This document shows, piece by piece, positions 45,961 through 58,819 of a DNA stretch of 64,000 bases. The stretch spans positions 5,455,501 to 5,519,500 of the forward strand of contig NW_024104532.1 of NCBI RefSeq assembly GCF_003945595.2, in the 5' to 3' direction. Within the stretch, counting starts at the first letter, position 1; each line of letters begins with the position of its first letter. Source of the DNA: Pipra filicauda. Its lineage: Eukaryota; Chordata; Aves; Passeriformes; Pipridae. Position numbers and translations under genes: made by a program. The notes under the pieces were generated by a model. That model did not search any database. It was not told the DNA's origin and saw only the letters and a list, made by a program, of their open reading frames with translations.

Positions 45961-46548
45961 TTACAAAGCACAAACCCGTAAGGGCAAAATCATTTTGTTG
46001 GGTGCGAGCTTCAGGTGTCACCAACGTTCATCAACCCATTGCCAGCTGGAAAATGGATCCAAAGCAGGATTCCAAAGGAGCCAACATCTGGGGCTTGCTC
46101 CAGCAGAAAGGGAGGAAACTGGGGGAAGTGGCATGGAGGGAAGGCAGAGACAGGAAAGGGGCAAATGATGAGCAAAGGCTGTGGGAGGAGCCAGGAGTGA
46201 CGCAACCGAAAGGGCAAAGGCAGGTGAACAGCTCGGTGTGAATATTTGTTGGTTTGAAAAACCCTGATGCGTGTTTCCTGTGTGTCTGAGGTAATGAATT
46301 GTTCCTCTGGCCTGAAGTGTTTTATCTTCCAGCTCCTGTGTTGTGGGTAACCATAGAGAACACGCTGTTCACACTTTCCCACTGGCAGCTGTTTCTAATA
46401 ACAGATGTGCTCGTGGTGCAGGCAGTGGGTGCCTGTCACATTGAAGGGCTGGTGAATACCAGACACAGAAATGGCACCTTTCTGTATTTTTGGTGCTTCT
46501 GCTCAATCAGATAGATTTAGAGTAAATTAGAAATCGGGAAAAGTAAAA
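45961..46548. other. Unique non-coding sequence
   Basis: Frames up to about 120 codons occur on both strands without family resemblance. Nothing else is seen. Confidence 0.5.
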
Positions 46549-46620
46549 TCATAGAACATCTAGAGTTGAAAGGGACCCATAAGGATCACTGAGTCCAATT
46601 CCACATTCTTTGAAGGACCG
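46549..46620 (-). mobile_element. CR1 LINE extreme 3'-end fragment
   Basis: It begins TCATAGAACATC and continues 'agagttgaaagggacccata' and 'aggatcactgagtccaattc', matching the minus-strand end of a CR1 subfamily distinct from the 'gggaccttaaag' copies. About 70 bp remain. Confidence 0.85.
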
Positions 46621-48151
46621 TCTGTCCTTGTGTGTGTGTGAGACATGGAAAGAAAAAGAAAAGGAGACAGAGGAAAAAGAAACCTACTCCCCTTTCTTTG
46701 TGAGAATCTAAAATTGTGGTTATTCTATTTACTTTTTCCTAGGTCCATTCAGTGGATTCACTGCCCAGGATACAAACTGTGCTCAATGAGGCTTCTGCCA
46801 TTCACCCCCAAATTTCATGTTTGTCACAGCACATCCAGTTTTTGAAGACGCAGAACAGTGCTGAACTTTCTAGCAGCCCTTCAGTTTGGAAAGGAAGACA
46901 GAAAGAGAAATCTATTTTATCAACACTTTCCACTCTTCCCTGACAAATGTAGCTGGATTTAGCAAACACAAAGGTTATCTAACACCTCCTCATTTTACTC
47001 CCTAAATGACGCTGGTGTTCCCCCCTGTGACTCCCCTAAGAGCACAGTTATGAATAGATGATGTCACTTTCTTAGGGACAACACAACATTCCTTGTTTTT
47101 TTCATCCTATAGCTGATGATGCCAGCAAGAAAAAAGTATTTGCTATCAAAACTCTCAAACAATAACTGTCCCATGATTGGGTGGCCTCTCCATCCATCCA
47201 TGTTTGAGGATACATCTCAATTCAGTGCAAAGTACAGGAGAAGAGGGAGCAAAGTCAAAGCAAACAAGCACATGGGAGCTTGGGGGCTGCATGTGTGATC
47301 TGAGGAAAGTGCCTTGGAAGGTGGAAGACAGAAATGGGTCTGCAAAGGTCCCTTAACTGGCCATTAGGCGGCAGAAGTTAAAGACAAGGCTATTCTTGGT
47401 ATTTAGCGAGGGACCTGGACCAGAGAAAGACTCGCCAAAGGTGGTTTGGTGGCAGAAGGTACAAGTGGGCCACCCCTGCCTATTGATTCTCTGCACCCTC
47501 ATGGGGCCACTAACTTAGAGGTGCCCTGCAGCCACAAACATGGCTTTGTGGAACTGAAGAGTCTGAGTCAGGGGTGAGTCTGCGTCCGCAACAACTAATG
47601 CAAGAGCTCCTGCACACGCCTTGTGGCTTTTCAATTGGTTTTCGAAGCAGCATTAACCAAAAAGCTCAACTAACCAACCAAAACTGCTGACTACACACCA
47701 CAGCCTTTTTTCCATGTGTAAATCTGTGCTATGTATGAACAAAGGGTTTAGTTCATACCAAACCAAACATCAGCCTGTGAGTCGGCTGTCAGCTTCCTCA
47801 TTAAAGTTAATTCATCAGTGCCCAGTGCTTAACAGGGCTGGTATTCTTACACCTCTCTGGTGGCATGACCCTGTTCCTCACCTTGTTTCAACTTGCTATT
47901 TGCCTTGGGCCCAAATCCAAGCTGCAGCTCTCACCTTGGCAGTGTTAAGCTCATCTGGAGTTCCCTGCCCTTCACCTCAACCCACAAGCACAAGCCGGTA
48001 TTTAGGCGAGCGCTGCCTCACCTGTGCTGAGGAGATCCTTCCAGCCACACCGTGGGAAAGGGGTGACCTCACTGCCAGCTGTGGCCACTCCCACCACACT
48101 CCCAAAGTCCCTCCTACAGTGCAAGGACAACCACTGACGGGCCTTTGTTTG

Positions 48152-48152
<1 letters not shown>
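46621..48152. other. Unique non-coding sequence
   Basis: The stretch 47330-47700 has a different, GC-richer and CpG-bearing texture that could be an unrecognised LTR or other insertion. No terminal repeats or target duplications were found. A 175-codon plus frame (47714-48241) ends in a tyrosine run made by the TTA repeat and is rejected. Confidence 0.5.
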
Positions 48153-48194
<42 letters not shown>

Positions 48195-48195
48195 T
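48153..48195. repeat. (TTA)14 microsatellite
   Basis: A perfect TTA/ATT trinucleotide run of about 43 bases. Confidence 0.97.
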
Positions 48196-49449
48196 AGGCA
48201 AATTTACAAACACAGCAAGACTTCAGGTCATTTGCTGTTGAGCTGCTCATTGATGAACCTGGAACACTCTTGGCAAGGTTTGCCTTTTCTAATTTGACAA
48301 TGAGGCCCCTCAAACTATTGGCAATACAGATGACTTCCATAATTTTCAGCAGCCCAGCTCTCCCGATTCACATGTGTGGAGCAAGTCTGGACAGTCTAGA
48401 GAATCCTCCAGGCCATGTTCATTAGCCCCTCTGAAGTTGCTGCTGACTTTTGGTCACTTTTCCACCGCAAGCAACTCTCAATATGTGCCTCTGCTTTATG
48501 TGTTTTCAATTAAACAAGTCAGATCTTCCACTGGTTGTTTCCGTTGGCAGCCCCTGTGACTGTCCCAGATTTCTCCCTCGCACTTCAGTCCTGGCACAGA
48601 TAACAGCTCATTTTTCACTAGAGCAAAGAGTCTAAACACACTTTACACGGTGCAAAGACCACAGCTTATCCTCAGCTAAGCATAAAATAAAAGAATGACC
48701 AGAGAAGATGATGAACAGTCTGTAGCATTTTAAATTGGCTTCCAAGCAGATACGAGAACCATCCAAAAATTGGTTCCTTTTTAATATTCCCTTTAACCCA
48801 AGATGAGGAAGCAGCTGATTTACCTGGACAGTGCTGCATGCAATTTTCCTCACAGTCATACAGAAGGGGATCTTTGGTTTGGTGTCTTTCGATCACCCAA
48901 ATGAAGACATTAAACAAGTTAAGGATCTCTGCTCCTTGGAGCTGTCACCAAGAGATATGTAATGCCTCTGGAAATAAGGAACAAGTGACTAGCTCCATTT
49001 CTTGCAGGAGATTAAATATACACTATCCAAAAATAGCTAATGTACATACTTTTCTCTGGAAAATGGAGACAACTTCCAAAATCAAAGGTGTCAGCCAGGG
49101 ATAGAATTGATGCTGCAGAGGCAGCACGTCCAGTCAATGGAGCTGGGAGTAATTTTCATAGCAAAACCTTGGCAAAACGCATCCCATTTTGGATATGATC
49201 ACAAACCCAAACCCTGCTCAGGTTCATAAGGTTTCTGGCCAAGCTGAGCCATACAGGAGAGAATCACCATGGGATGCTGCCTGCCTGAGGAGTTCAGACC
49301 CCAGTGGGTGAGGAAGGAAGAGATCATCCCTTCTCCACAGCCTCTCTTCTGTCCCCTGCAGCCACAGTGTCCCAAGGAGCTGGTGAAGGCTCGCAGACAC
49401 CACAGGTAAGGACTTTGGGCAAAGCCCTGCATGAGGTGATCTCACTGGA
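48196..49449. other. Unique non-coding sequence
   Basis: No recognised feature. Overlapping frames of 60-90 codons only. Confidence 0.55.
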
Positions 49450-49510
49450 GCAGGATGGACCAGAGACCTCTGGAGGTCCCTCCCAGCCGAGGTTATTCCA
49501 TGATCTTGTA
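49450..49510 (+). mobile_element. CR1 LINE extreme 3'-end fragment
   Basis: The words 'ggagcaggatggaccagaga', 'cctctggaggtccctcccag' and 'ccgaggttattccatgatct' match the plus-strand CR1 end of the 'ctctggaggtcccttccaac' type. Only about 60 bp are preserved. Confidence 0.8.
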
Positions 49511-50556
49511 GGCTTCATTCCTTTCCCTCTGCACTTAATAAGGTGTAAATGAGAATGGAAAACTGCATGTTAGTACTTACTTTGTTCCAGTTGCCCATTT
49601 CTCACCTAAAGCTATGGGGTTTAGTGATCAGACAATCATTTCCACAGCTGGTAGCTGAGATGTCACACACACAGAGTATGATGAATTCCAGGAGGGAAAT
49701 ATACAGGGATGAAATACCGGGACCAAGAAATACATTAAAAATATGAATCAGACAAAGTGGTTTCAATCACCCTTACATCTGGTTTCATCATTTCTCTCAC
49801 CATATCTCACTGCTTTTAGCTGCTCTGCGATGCCAAAGCCCAAACACATCCATCTCAGGAGAGTCAATGCACTGACACGTCATCAGCGTCTGGGTCATTC
49901 TTTGCTCATTTTACCTTGAGAAATGGGGAAAGGGAGACTTAACTTTCAGGTTTCAGCCTCAGAAAAAAAAGGTAAAGGGAGATAAAGCCTTTTTAACTTG
50001 TTTAAGTGTTTTGCAGCTGCAAAGATAAGGAGTGGCTGAAGCTAAATTCTGAAAACCATATAATGCATGGGAGCAGAGTTTTATAGAGTGATCCCCCACC
50101 ACCTTTCTCACAGCCAGGAGCAGAACTCTCCCTTACTGACCCAACCACAGAACTCTCCTACTTGTATTTCCAGTTTGAAGAAACAGCCGTGTCTTTCCGG
50201 TGTCTTTAGAAGTTGTTTATAGTGAGCAAAGTCACAGAGAGGAGGGACTGGGCAACATGCCTGGTGCCATCAAACCTCAGCTCTTCGTGCACCTCTGCTG
50301 CCTGCACAAGGATGTTCACAGAGAAGGTTGGGAAGTGCAAGATGCTTGTGTGCTAATAATGAGTTAGAAATAATGGGAGATGCCAACTCTGAAGCCGGGG
50401 GGGAGGTGGAGCACTTGAGTGCCTAAAATTGGCCAGAAATACTGTATGAAAGACCTGAATTAGACATGGAGAGAGGTGCTTTCTCATCATCAACTCAGGT
50501 CCTTCTCACCATAGATTTCCCATCCTTTACCTGTGTTATGAAGTCAAGGGAGAAAA
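49511..50556. other. Unique non-coding sequence
   Basis: Nothing is recognised. Confidence 0.55.
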
Positions 50557-50692
50557 TCATAGAATCATAGAATCCCAGAGTGGTTTGCGTTGGAAGGGAC
50601 CTTAAAACTCATCTTATTCCAACCCCCCTTCCATGGACAGACACGCCTTCCAGTAGACCAGGTTGCTCAGAGTTCCACCCAGCCTGGCCATA
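50557..50692 (-). mobile_element. CR1 LINE 3' end with tail repeats
   Basis: Two TCATAGAA tail units open the copy. Then come 'agtggtttgcgttggaaggg', 'accttaaaactcatcttatt', 'cagtagaccaggttgctcag' and 'cacccagcctggcca'. About 135 bp remain, on the minus strand. Confidence 0.95.
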
Positions 50693-51639
50693 GCTGGATA
50701 ACCAGAGGACTTCATGGAGAATAAACATTTTTGGAAGTCTGATCTTGTAAGTCCCAGCCATGTTTGGCACTGGTCCTCCTGCGCCCTAGGGAAAAGTAGG
50801 GATGGCATTTACTGGGTATTGCCATTCGCTAAAGAAAGTGAGAAAATGGTTTTGCACAGAAAATTTTCTACCATTCAGGTATTTCACAGACTTTTAGGAC
50901 TGTGAGACAGCTCTGAAGTGGGAAATGAGCTTTGGTGCTTTCACGTGCTCTTGACTGCAAGTTCACGAGCGTCCAAGAGTGAGTTACACTGGATGTAGTG
51001 AAATTATATGGGATGGAGCTAAATGTTTGTAAAGTTACATGGTTATAACCTCTACATGCTCTTCCCTCATTTCTTGGCCTGGCCTAGGTCAATGGATTTC
51101 ATTTTCTGAAAAGCATCCTTGCCTGGAAAAGCTGCTGTGAAACAAAACCCAGGGTGGTTTTATTTGGCTAAAGCTCACCAGGCAAGTTTTCACATCCTAA
51201 AGCCAAAATAATTTGTGTGGTTTGCCTGAATATTCTAATTCCAACTTGCAAAGTCACAGGGATTTGGAAAGTAACTCAAGCTTTGGCCCATCCCTACCAG
51301 GGAATATTAACTGGGGTGTATCTCTGTTAGTGTTGCAGATTTCTCTGGTCGCTGCTTCTGAACAGCAATATTTAAACTTGAATGAGAAGAAATAAAATGT
51401 CTGAAAGGAATGGTAAATATGTTTAGGAGACAGCACACGGTATTTGTTCTGCTTTGCAGTTATTTGGTTGCTCTGAATAGTCAGAATGCCTGTACATATG
51501 AATTTTAGGTGCGAAAGCAGCTATTTTCAGATCACCATCTCTCTTCTGCCCATCACTGCAGTCAGACACACAGGAAGCGATCCCAACATTGTATCACATC
51601 TTCTGTTGGCTGCATCTTTTTACACAAGGCTAAAATACC
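50693..51639. other. Unique non-coding sequence
   Basis: No recognised feature. Confidence 0.55.
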
Positions 51640-51935
51640 AATTCTGAAAATATAAAGTTTCATATATATGTATATATCTCTCCACTGAGTCCGGAGAAGC
51701 AAATGTAAAGAGTGACTAATAGAATTGCTTTATTAAATTATAAAATGAGCAAATCATAAATTTCATCAAGGTTTTTAAGGTCAAGGATACTATCAGCTGT
51801 CTGCATCGGTTTTGCTGTTAGTCATGTCACTTGTGTAGTTAATAAACCAGCCCTCAAGACAACAGTTCAAGGCCGTGCACACTCCTCGCCTGCACAGTGA
51901 GTCATTTTCTGAACACTCAGCTCTTCCTTTAAGTT
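51640..51935. promoter_or_regulatory. AT-rich block, candidate conserved non-coding element
   Basis: Repeat-free sequence with an extended nuclear-receptor half-site TTAAGGTCA (51775-51783) and an E-box CAGCTG at about 51795. TTAAATTATAAAATG and GTAGTTAATAAACC words are also present. A short CATATATATG repeat opens the block. Function is inferred. Confidence 0.25.
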
Positions 51936-52319
51936 GAATAATATTTGCTTAAACCCCTTTCTGTTCTAATTCTTGTTTGTGGAACTAAAAGGTTTGGCTA
52001 AGCCTTGCACTGCACTGTGGCTGCAGCTCTTCCTTCCAGCCCCATCACCAGGGTTTGGCTTCAGTGGGGAAACAGCAACTCAAGTCGCTCTTTGCAACAC
52101 AACAAACCCGTCAAGCAACAGGAGAAGGAAAAATATTTAAATATCTGATTATTTATGGAGGTGGAGCTACATCCTCAAGAGGTTAAGACCTTGACATGTG
52201 ACAAATTACAAAGTGTGTTCAACTATTTGCATGCTCAGTTGAAATTTAGTAAAAAATTCCCTTAGAAAGAGGGGAAGGAACATTTGGTAACACTGAATCC
52301 TCTCAATGCAACTTCTTTT
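51936..52319. other. Unique non-coding sequence
   Basis: Nothing is recognised. Confidence 0.55.
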
Positions 52320-52560
52320 TCAGAATTTCTTGGAAATCATGCAAAACGAGAAAGAAGAAGTCATCTAGTCCATTCTCTTTCTCCAAGTCAAGATCAATTA
52401 TAGTTAAATCATTCCTGATAATAGCTGCCAAAATTATTCTTAAAGACTTCCCATGATGGAGTTTCCTTAAGCTCTCCTGGCAGCCTGTGGCTGTGCCTCA
52501 CCATTTTAATCATTAGCAAGGTTTTCCTGATGTCTGGCCTAAACTGCCCTCGCTGAAATG
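52320..52560 (-). mobile_element. Old CR1 (CR1-Y-like) LINE fragment
   Basis: The order 'gtcatctagtccattctctt', 'tcattcctgataatagctgc', 'attcttaaagacttcccatg', 'atggagtttccttaagctct' and 'ttttcctgatgtctggccta' matches the minus strand of an ancient CR1 family shared with turtles and crocodilians. It is heavily diverged and about 240 bp. Confidence 0.85.
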
Positions 52561-54284
52561 GGATGTTTCATCAGATCTGCTCTCTTGAATAAAGAGCTTG
52601 ATTATATTAAAAGGGATCTGCACACACAAATTAAAGATTTCATTTGTAAGAAACCATTCAATTTGGAAAAAACATTCACAGCTGCTCAATGCAAAAGCAG
52701 GGAGCTGCATGGCTCATGCCAGTGCTCATCCAAGGAATGAGAGAGTCCAGGGAGCCAAAGTGCCGTTTTGCTTACAATTGACAAATGAAAGAAAGAAATT
52801 TCACATTCTGGAATATTCTGTACCTTACTGGGTTACTGTTTGGACAGACGAGCCTATAACCTGGCCCCAAAAAAGGGGTCTGGGATAGGAGAGCAAAATA
52901 AGTTGGAATTATTTCTCCAAACTCAGTCTGTGTTATTTAGGCAAGGTCAGCTCTTTATCTGAGAGAAAAAACCAAACCTGACACACTTCTGCACCTGAGC
53001 TGTCCCCTCTTGCTTCAGAAGGACAAATCTGGGATAAGAACAAGAAGGAAATCTCTGCTCCTGCCTGACCCTGCAGTTGTGGTACCTGTGTTAGAGACTC
53101 TTTCCTTAGCAGCCCCCTCTGAGGGAGGATCAGTAGGTCTGTGTGCTCTGGGCTCTCCCCTGATGCCCCCAGCCCAGGCACAGATCTGTGCCATCCACAA
53201 TAATATCCAATAACACATCCCTTTTCACCTATTCCAGCAGTACTTTGGGACAAGCTCCCCAGAGGGACCATCCTGTCCCTGGTGCTCTCCAACCGGGAGC
53301 CTGAATTCCGGGTGCCACCGACGGACCTGCTCCTTGCAGAGGAGGGCAAGGAGATTTTTATGGTATTGGGAACATGCATAGGAAAGGTGTGTGTGATGAG
53401 TGATCACCCCCAGCTCTCACCGAGCTCAGCTCTGCTCTCTGGATATGGCTTTGCTGCTATCGCTTTGCTCTGATCTACCCACCTCCATCCTAAAATGAGT
53501 CCATATCGGGACAGCAGAGTGCAAGAAAGTGCACACAAACAGTGTGGGGTGCAACAAGCTGTATGGAGTCCTTCCTGCAAAACAGAGATCAGTTTCCTTC
53601 CAGTCAGATGAACTGGGCCAGCCTCTAACTACAGCAAACGAGATCAGAATGGGGAGCACGTTCCTTTCTTACCAACTACAGTATGTTGGCAGTGCAGAGA
53701 TAGTTGAAGGTTTTTGGGTTTTTTTTAACACAGTGATTTAGTCCGATTGTTCAAACCAGTGAAGCAAACCAGATAAATACTATTTTAATCAAGATTTGAA
53801 CAAACGATAAAATTAAATCTTTAAATACCATTTAGTGACTCTCAGTCTGCCCCCTCCTCGTTCAGCACTTTACAAGAGACGGTTGCTCTTGGATTCCTTG
53901 AAATTAATAGAAGCTGCTTTTGTACTTTCAAACCAGTCTAGGAGAAGAAAACTGCAAGAACATTTTCAGGTTAATGAGTCTGAATTACAAAATCCAAGAT
54001 GAACATGACACTAATCACTAAATCAATGCAGCTTAGAGCACAGTTTCACCCTGCAAGTCTCTTCCTCTAGTTATTGTGACAGCATGCAAAGAGGCATTTG
54101 TCAAATAAATGACATTTTAAAAAAAGAACATAGATTTCAGCAAATCATACAACAATTATTATGTTACCAGTCCTAGTGAGAAACACTTGGGGCAAATTAT
54201 GATGGATTTGGAGATAGCTTGGGAAGTATCCTGTCTTATTTCTAACGGACACCACCTAATTCTCTGTGCTCTTGCCTATGGTAG
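52561..54284. other. Unique non-coding sequence
   Basis: A frame near 53282-53473 (63 codons, plus) lies in a CpG-bearing stretch (CCGGGAGCC and CCACCGACGGACC words) but shows no domain. No repeat is recognised. Confidence 0.5.
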
Positions 54285-54377
54285 ATCACTTGCTGTGGAG
54301 TCCACGCAGAGGGATCCCACAGAAACTGGCCTAAAGGATGAGCAGCACCCAAAGCAGCAGCTGACATGCTGGCCAGG
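54285..54377 (+). other. Exon-like interval with open frame (unproven)
   Basis: A pyrimidine-rich acceptor (TTCTCTGTGCTCTTGCCTATGGTAG, read as a tract) ends at 54284, and a donor-like CCAGG/GTGAGA begins at 54378. One frame is open over the 93 bases. It gives 30 codons, including VESTQRDPTETGLKDEQ, a hydrophilic stretch with no recognised family. It may be a chance pseudo-exon. Confidence 0.18.
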
Positions 54378-57300
54378 GTGAGAAGGACATCTCAGCCTTG
54401 AGCAGGCCAATGTAACCACTTTGTCAGTGGTAAGACATGGTACAGATGCCACTAACAATCTGTGGAACTGAAGATGGGTGAATGAACCCTCCAGTGCCAC
54501 AGGCACACTCACAGTGACACATTTACTGCCCGAGAGAGCTGGAAGAGCTGTGCTCACCATGCAGTGCGAGGGGATGTGAAGCACAGACACAGCAGCACTT
54601 ACCAGATCTCCATTTAAAGTTGCCCTCTGATCACTGCAAACCCTTGCACAAATACATTATATATTTTTTTTCCATTGCTGAAAAAGCCACTTCAGCCTTC
54701 CCACCTGTGTGTGCCAGGGCAGAAGGGGTGCAGGTGCCAGCATCCCTCAGCACAGGGGCTGGACCATCAGGCACCGCTGCACATCCCCTCCTGCTTCGAA
54801 CCAGCCCAAGGCACCACAGACCTCCCTTCTCCAGGGCTTTCAGGGATGGTGGGATTAAAGCACAGCATAACTTGTGCTCTCCAGAACTCCTCACAGGAGC
54901 CTGCAGAGACCTGCCAGGGAAAACCACTTCCCTGGTCCTCCAAACCCCAGATCTTGGGCTGCACATTCTTGAGTGCCACCTACTGGCACCGGCTCCGATC
55001 CCAGACTATTTATACGCACACCTTCCACCGTCCCCGAGCTGCAGGGGGACGGGGCGGCAGCACAGCTTCCAAAAAGCTTTAAACACAGGGAAGAGCAAGT
55101 GCCCAAGACCCCCAGCTGATGCTGCCCCCACACCTGGTCCCCATGCACTCGGTTCCACCGGTGTGGGACAAGGAATGCTGGCCCCACGTGCTGGTATGGG
55201 ATGGGCTGTTCCTCTGTAACGAGGAAGGAGAAGGGGAAAAGCTTCTCTGGAGGCAGCTTAAGAGGACATCACTGCAGTCTCTGGCGCTCCAGCCCTTATT
55301 TTCACAGACACTTTAATAGCAGCAATACAGTGTAGTTCAGGGAATTTGATGTGCACAAACCACCCTCACTCTGCAGCAGAATTATGGTCTTGTTGAGAAA
55401 CCCAGTGGCAATTCTGGACTCTGAGCAAACTGTTGCAGTTTCTAGGAAGTCACATCCCTGAGTGCCAGGGATCCTCCTGCACCAGACTGAAAAATCCTCC
55501 ACATCACCTTTCAAAGCCAGGAGCTGGGGTTTGGTGAATCCCAAAGGAATGGCAGAGCAAGAGTGCAGTCCAGCTAAAACCCTGGGAAAAGGCAGGTTAA
55601 GGCATTAAGTACTACTTCTCTTTGGGATGCCACGAGCTCCACCCGGCACGTTCCAGCTGGAGCAGTTTCAGTACGCTTTGTCCACACTGAGATCTGCTTA
55701 CTTACTGCCTCTTCCCAGGTGGGGTGGGGAACCAGGAGGAGCCCCGACCTCACCACCAGCCAGGCCTTACCAAGAAGGAGAAGGTGGAGCACCTCCTGCC
55801 TCTTAGATATCCAATAGGACTCCTGGAGCACCAAAGAAATGCCCTTTTTTGCCCTAATTCAGTCACAATTTCAACAACACAGAGGATCTTAGAGAGGGGA
55901 TGATGCGGTTTTGTGGCAGAGCCCCTCAGAGGAGGAGGCATCACCCCCTCCTCAGTCCTCTCTGCTATGCCCCAGCCCCACTCTGCTGCACCTGAAGGAA
56001 CATCTCTCTGTGCTTATGGCAGTGCTCAGCCAGCCAGAAACCTCCCCAAAGTACAAGAGAGCAAGTTGAGATATAAAGTGAAACATCCGTTCTTCTTGAG
56101 GGAATAACTGAATGAAAACATGAGCCCTCTGCCATCCTTCAGAGGGGGACAGAGTTTGTTGGTCCAGAAAAGGGACTGGCAGAAAATCTTTGTGTTGAAG
56201 GGCCCCTTCTGCCATATTCAAACCAAAGACAGTTGGCAAAAACATCAAATCTCACCATCCCTCTGCAAGGTTGAAACAGAAAGCCGAACTCAACCAACTT
56301 GGAGTGGCCCAGGGTCCCCAAAGCCATTATGGAGTTGGGTTTTTCCTTCCTAAAAGCTGAATGTGGTATTAAAGGCAAATAGGAAAATGTCCTACGGGAT
56401 AGGACCACAACATAACTTCTTCTGTCTGCTCTGCAGATAGCTGATATTTCCAAGGACTCTGTATTTTGAAAATATCATTCAATAAGTGGTATTTTCCATG
56501 AGTATTTTTTGCATCTTTCCCTCTACCCAGCAAATGTTTTTCTCCAGCGTTTTTACCAGGAGAGAAGTGTCTGGTACTAGAGAAAATTCAGTTTTGCACT
56601 TTCAAATGCAAATATTAACACAAGCAGCCTGGCTTCTATTGCTGCTTTTGGCAACACAACATGAGTTTTTTTTCACCTACAGGCAGAGCTGTCGCAGTCT
56701 GAACAGCAAATATTAAATAACCGCAGAAAAATACTCAGAGTGAATTCAGGGAAATAAAAATAGGGAAAAAATATTATCCTGGTATTTCAGGAGGAGGAAA
56801 ATAGAGTAAGTTGGAAAAATTAGAGCAACAGAGCTCAAGTTCCATAGGTTAAGTCTAGAAGACAGTTTCCAGATTGTTAAATTCCAAAGGGTCCAGTACT
56901 GTAGGCTGGAGTAGTTGTTTTCTCTCCCATTGAGTACATTCTGCTCTTATTCCATACAAGCTGAATGATTTTTAGTCTTTTCAGTCCCTTTTATTCCACT
57001 GAAATGTGTTTTTGAAGATGAGTGTGTCAATTTATCTACAACAAGCCTTTTGCTATTATTTCCAGTTTCTAATTACATACAAAAAGGGAGGAAAAAATTC
57101 CCCCAAGGATGAGCTGAAAGGCTATGTTCTTGTGGAGATGCATTCTGATCATCTTTTCTCAGAAACCCATCAGTTTCAGTGGAATACTGGGAAGTTTAGT
57201 CCCTTAAGGGGTGAGGAACTTGGTTAAAGGAGGGATAATAGTGGTGCTGGTGCTCGTCTGCCACCACAAGACCTGAGTGCTGCCTGCCAGAGCTACAAAC

Positions 57301-58819
57301 CATCACACAAGGGCAACTTCAAGACATGCTGTGCACCAGCCTGGGGTGAATTTGCCCAGAATTTAACTTGCTCTGGGTAACATGTTCAAGAACCAGCATT
57401 ATGCACGCAGGCTGTGAGCTCCCATGCACCCTGTGCCAAGCAGGAGTATTTTCCCTAGAAAGGGAATTGGTCCAGTGGCACTGTGCAAGTTTTGTAAAGA
57501 AACAATTAAAAATCTGCTTTGCCTCCTTTGTTTTTTGCCAGCTTCAGCTTCCGGCTCTGGGTGGATCTTGTACTTTCTAAGAGCCTCACCAGGAGCGTGC
57601 CAGGCTTTGTATATTTGTCTTGTTCATTCCTGATGTTGCTTCTAGAGCTTTAAACATCATTTTAGAGTTGAGGACATCAGAAGTCAGAGAAGCACCAGTA
57701 CAACCCCAAAGTCCTCACCAGGACAGGCACAGGGGAGCAGGACTGGCCCAGCCCCCAGTAGGGACTGATGACATTCATCCCTCTGGAGGATGCCCAGATG
57801 GTGGGTGGGGGATGCCTGCAAGGAGGGGTATGAGCTGGTGGATTCATCAGCACCTGGAGCCTCATCTCGGGGTGAGGGAGGGATCAGTTCCTCATCCCCA
57901 GAGCTGAATTCACACTTGGGCTCCTCTGGGCATCCATCTTAATTTTTTTAAGTCAGGCAAGCACTGGCCCCCTGCTCATGTATGTTAGTCAAATTGTCCT
58001 GTTCACTGTTGTCTTTGATGGAATTTCATGATAGAATAATTATTTTCAGAAAACACAAGAGAATATTTTAGAACAATAATTCAAATTTTGTTCTGGAGGG
58101 ATACATTTAATGTATATGTCACTCTCACCTAGCAATGAAAAAACTGCTAAAAGCTGAGATCTCCTGTTGGTTGCTCACGAATGTTGAGTTTCCATGCTCA
58201 CAGCTCACAGACTCCCAACATCCAGATTGAAATCAAGTGTTGTTGTGAGCAGCGTTTAGTTTCTAAAATTCAATTTTAATTTTAACTTTTGCAGACACAA
58301 TAATTTTAAGCACAGGTTCATCTTCAACTCAACTCTCCTCTCAGGATCCAACCAGAAGAGGCCAGAGCAGGAAGACTCCCCTTACCTCTCAACAGGAGCA
58401 CAACATCCCATCATGGCCTGGTGTACTGGCATGGGGTTGAGCACTGATGAAAGTTCACTTCATGGTCACCCGTCCACCAGATGCTTGTAGTGAAGTTTAA
58501 AAGCTTGTCCCTCACTTAAAATAAATATTGTGCTTCGCTTTTAATAGAATTCAAGTTGTTTCAGAAGGGTGAACACCTGGGAACAAACATTCATAAAACC
58601 CTAAGCCAACATCTAGAAACTCGTATGGTTTTTTTTCCCTGTGTATCTATTTATGATCAAATAAAGAGCCTGGAATTCGAAGATGCAATTTGAAGAGTTG
58701 GGTTCATGGTCATATAAGAAGCAACATGCCTTTCTATTGATTGTCACTGTTACTCATCATCCTTTTACTGTTATCAACAAGACAGGAGTAGAATGAACAG
58801 ACAGCTAAACAATAAGGCA
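54378..58819. other. Unique non-coding sequence
   Basis: The GC-rich segment 54680-55300 gives a 199-codon plus frame and several minus frames, none recognisable. From 55570 to 56460 frames overlap on both strands. The stretch 57700-57900 is GC-rich and otherwise empty. No repeat family is recognised. Confidence 0.55.

Noticed and set aside
47714..48241. 175-codon plus frame ending in a tyrosine run
   Set aside because: The end is simply the TTA microsatellite translated. The rest shows no domain.
54620..55219. 199-codon plus frame
   Set aside because: GC-rich, proline-rich and overlapped by frames on the other strand. No recognisable motif.
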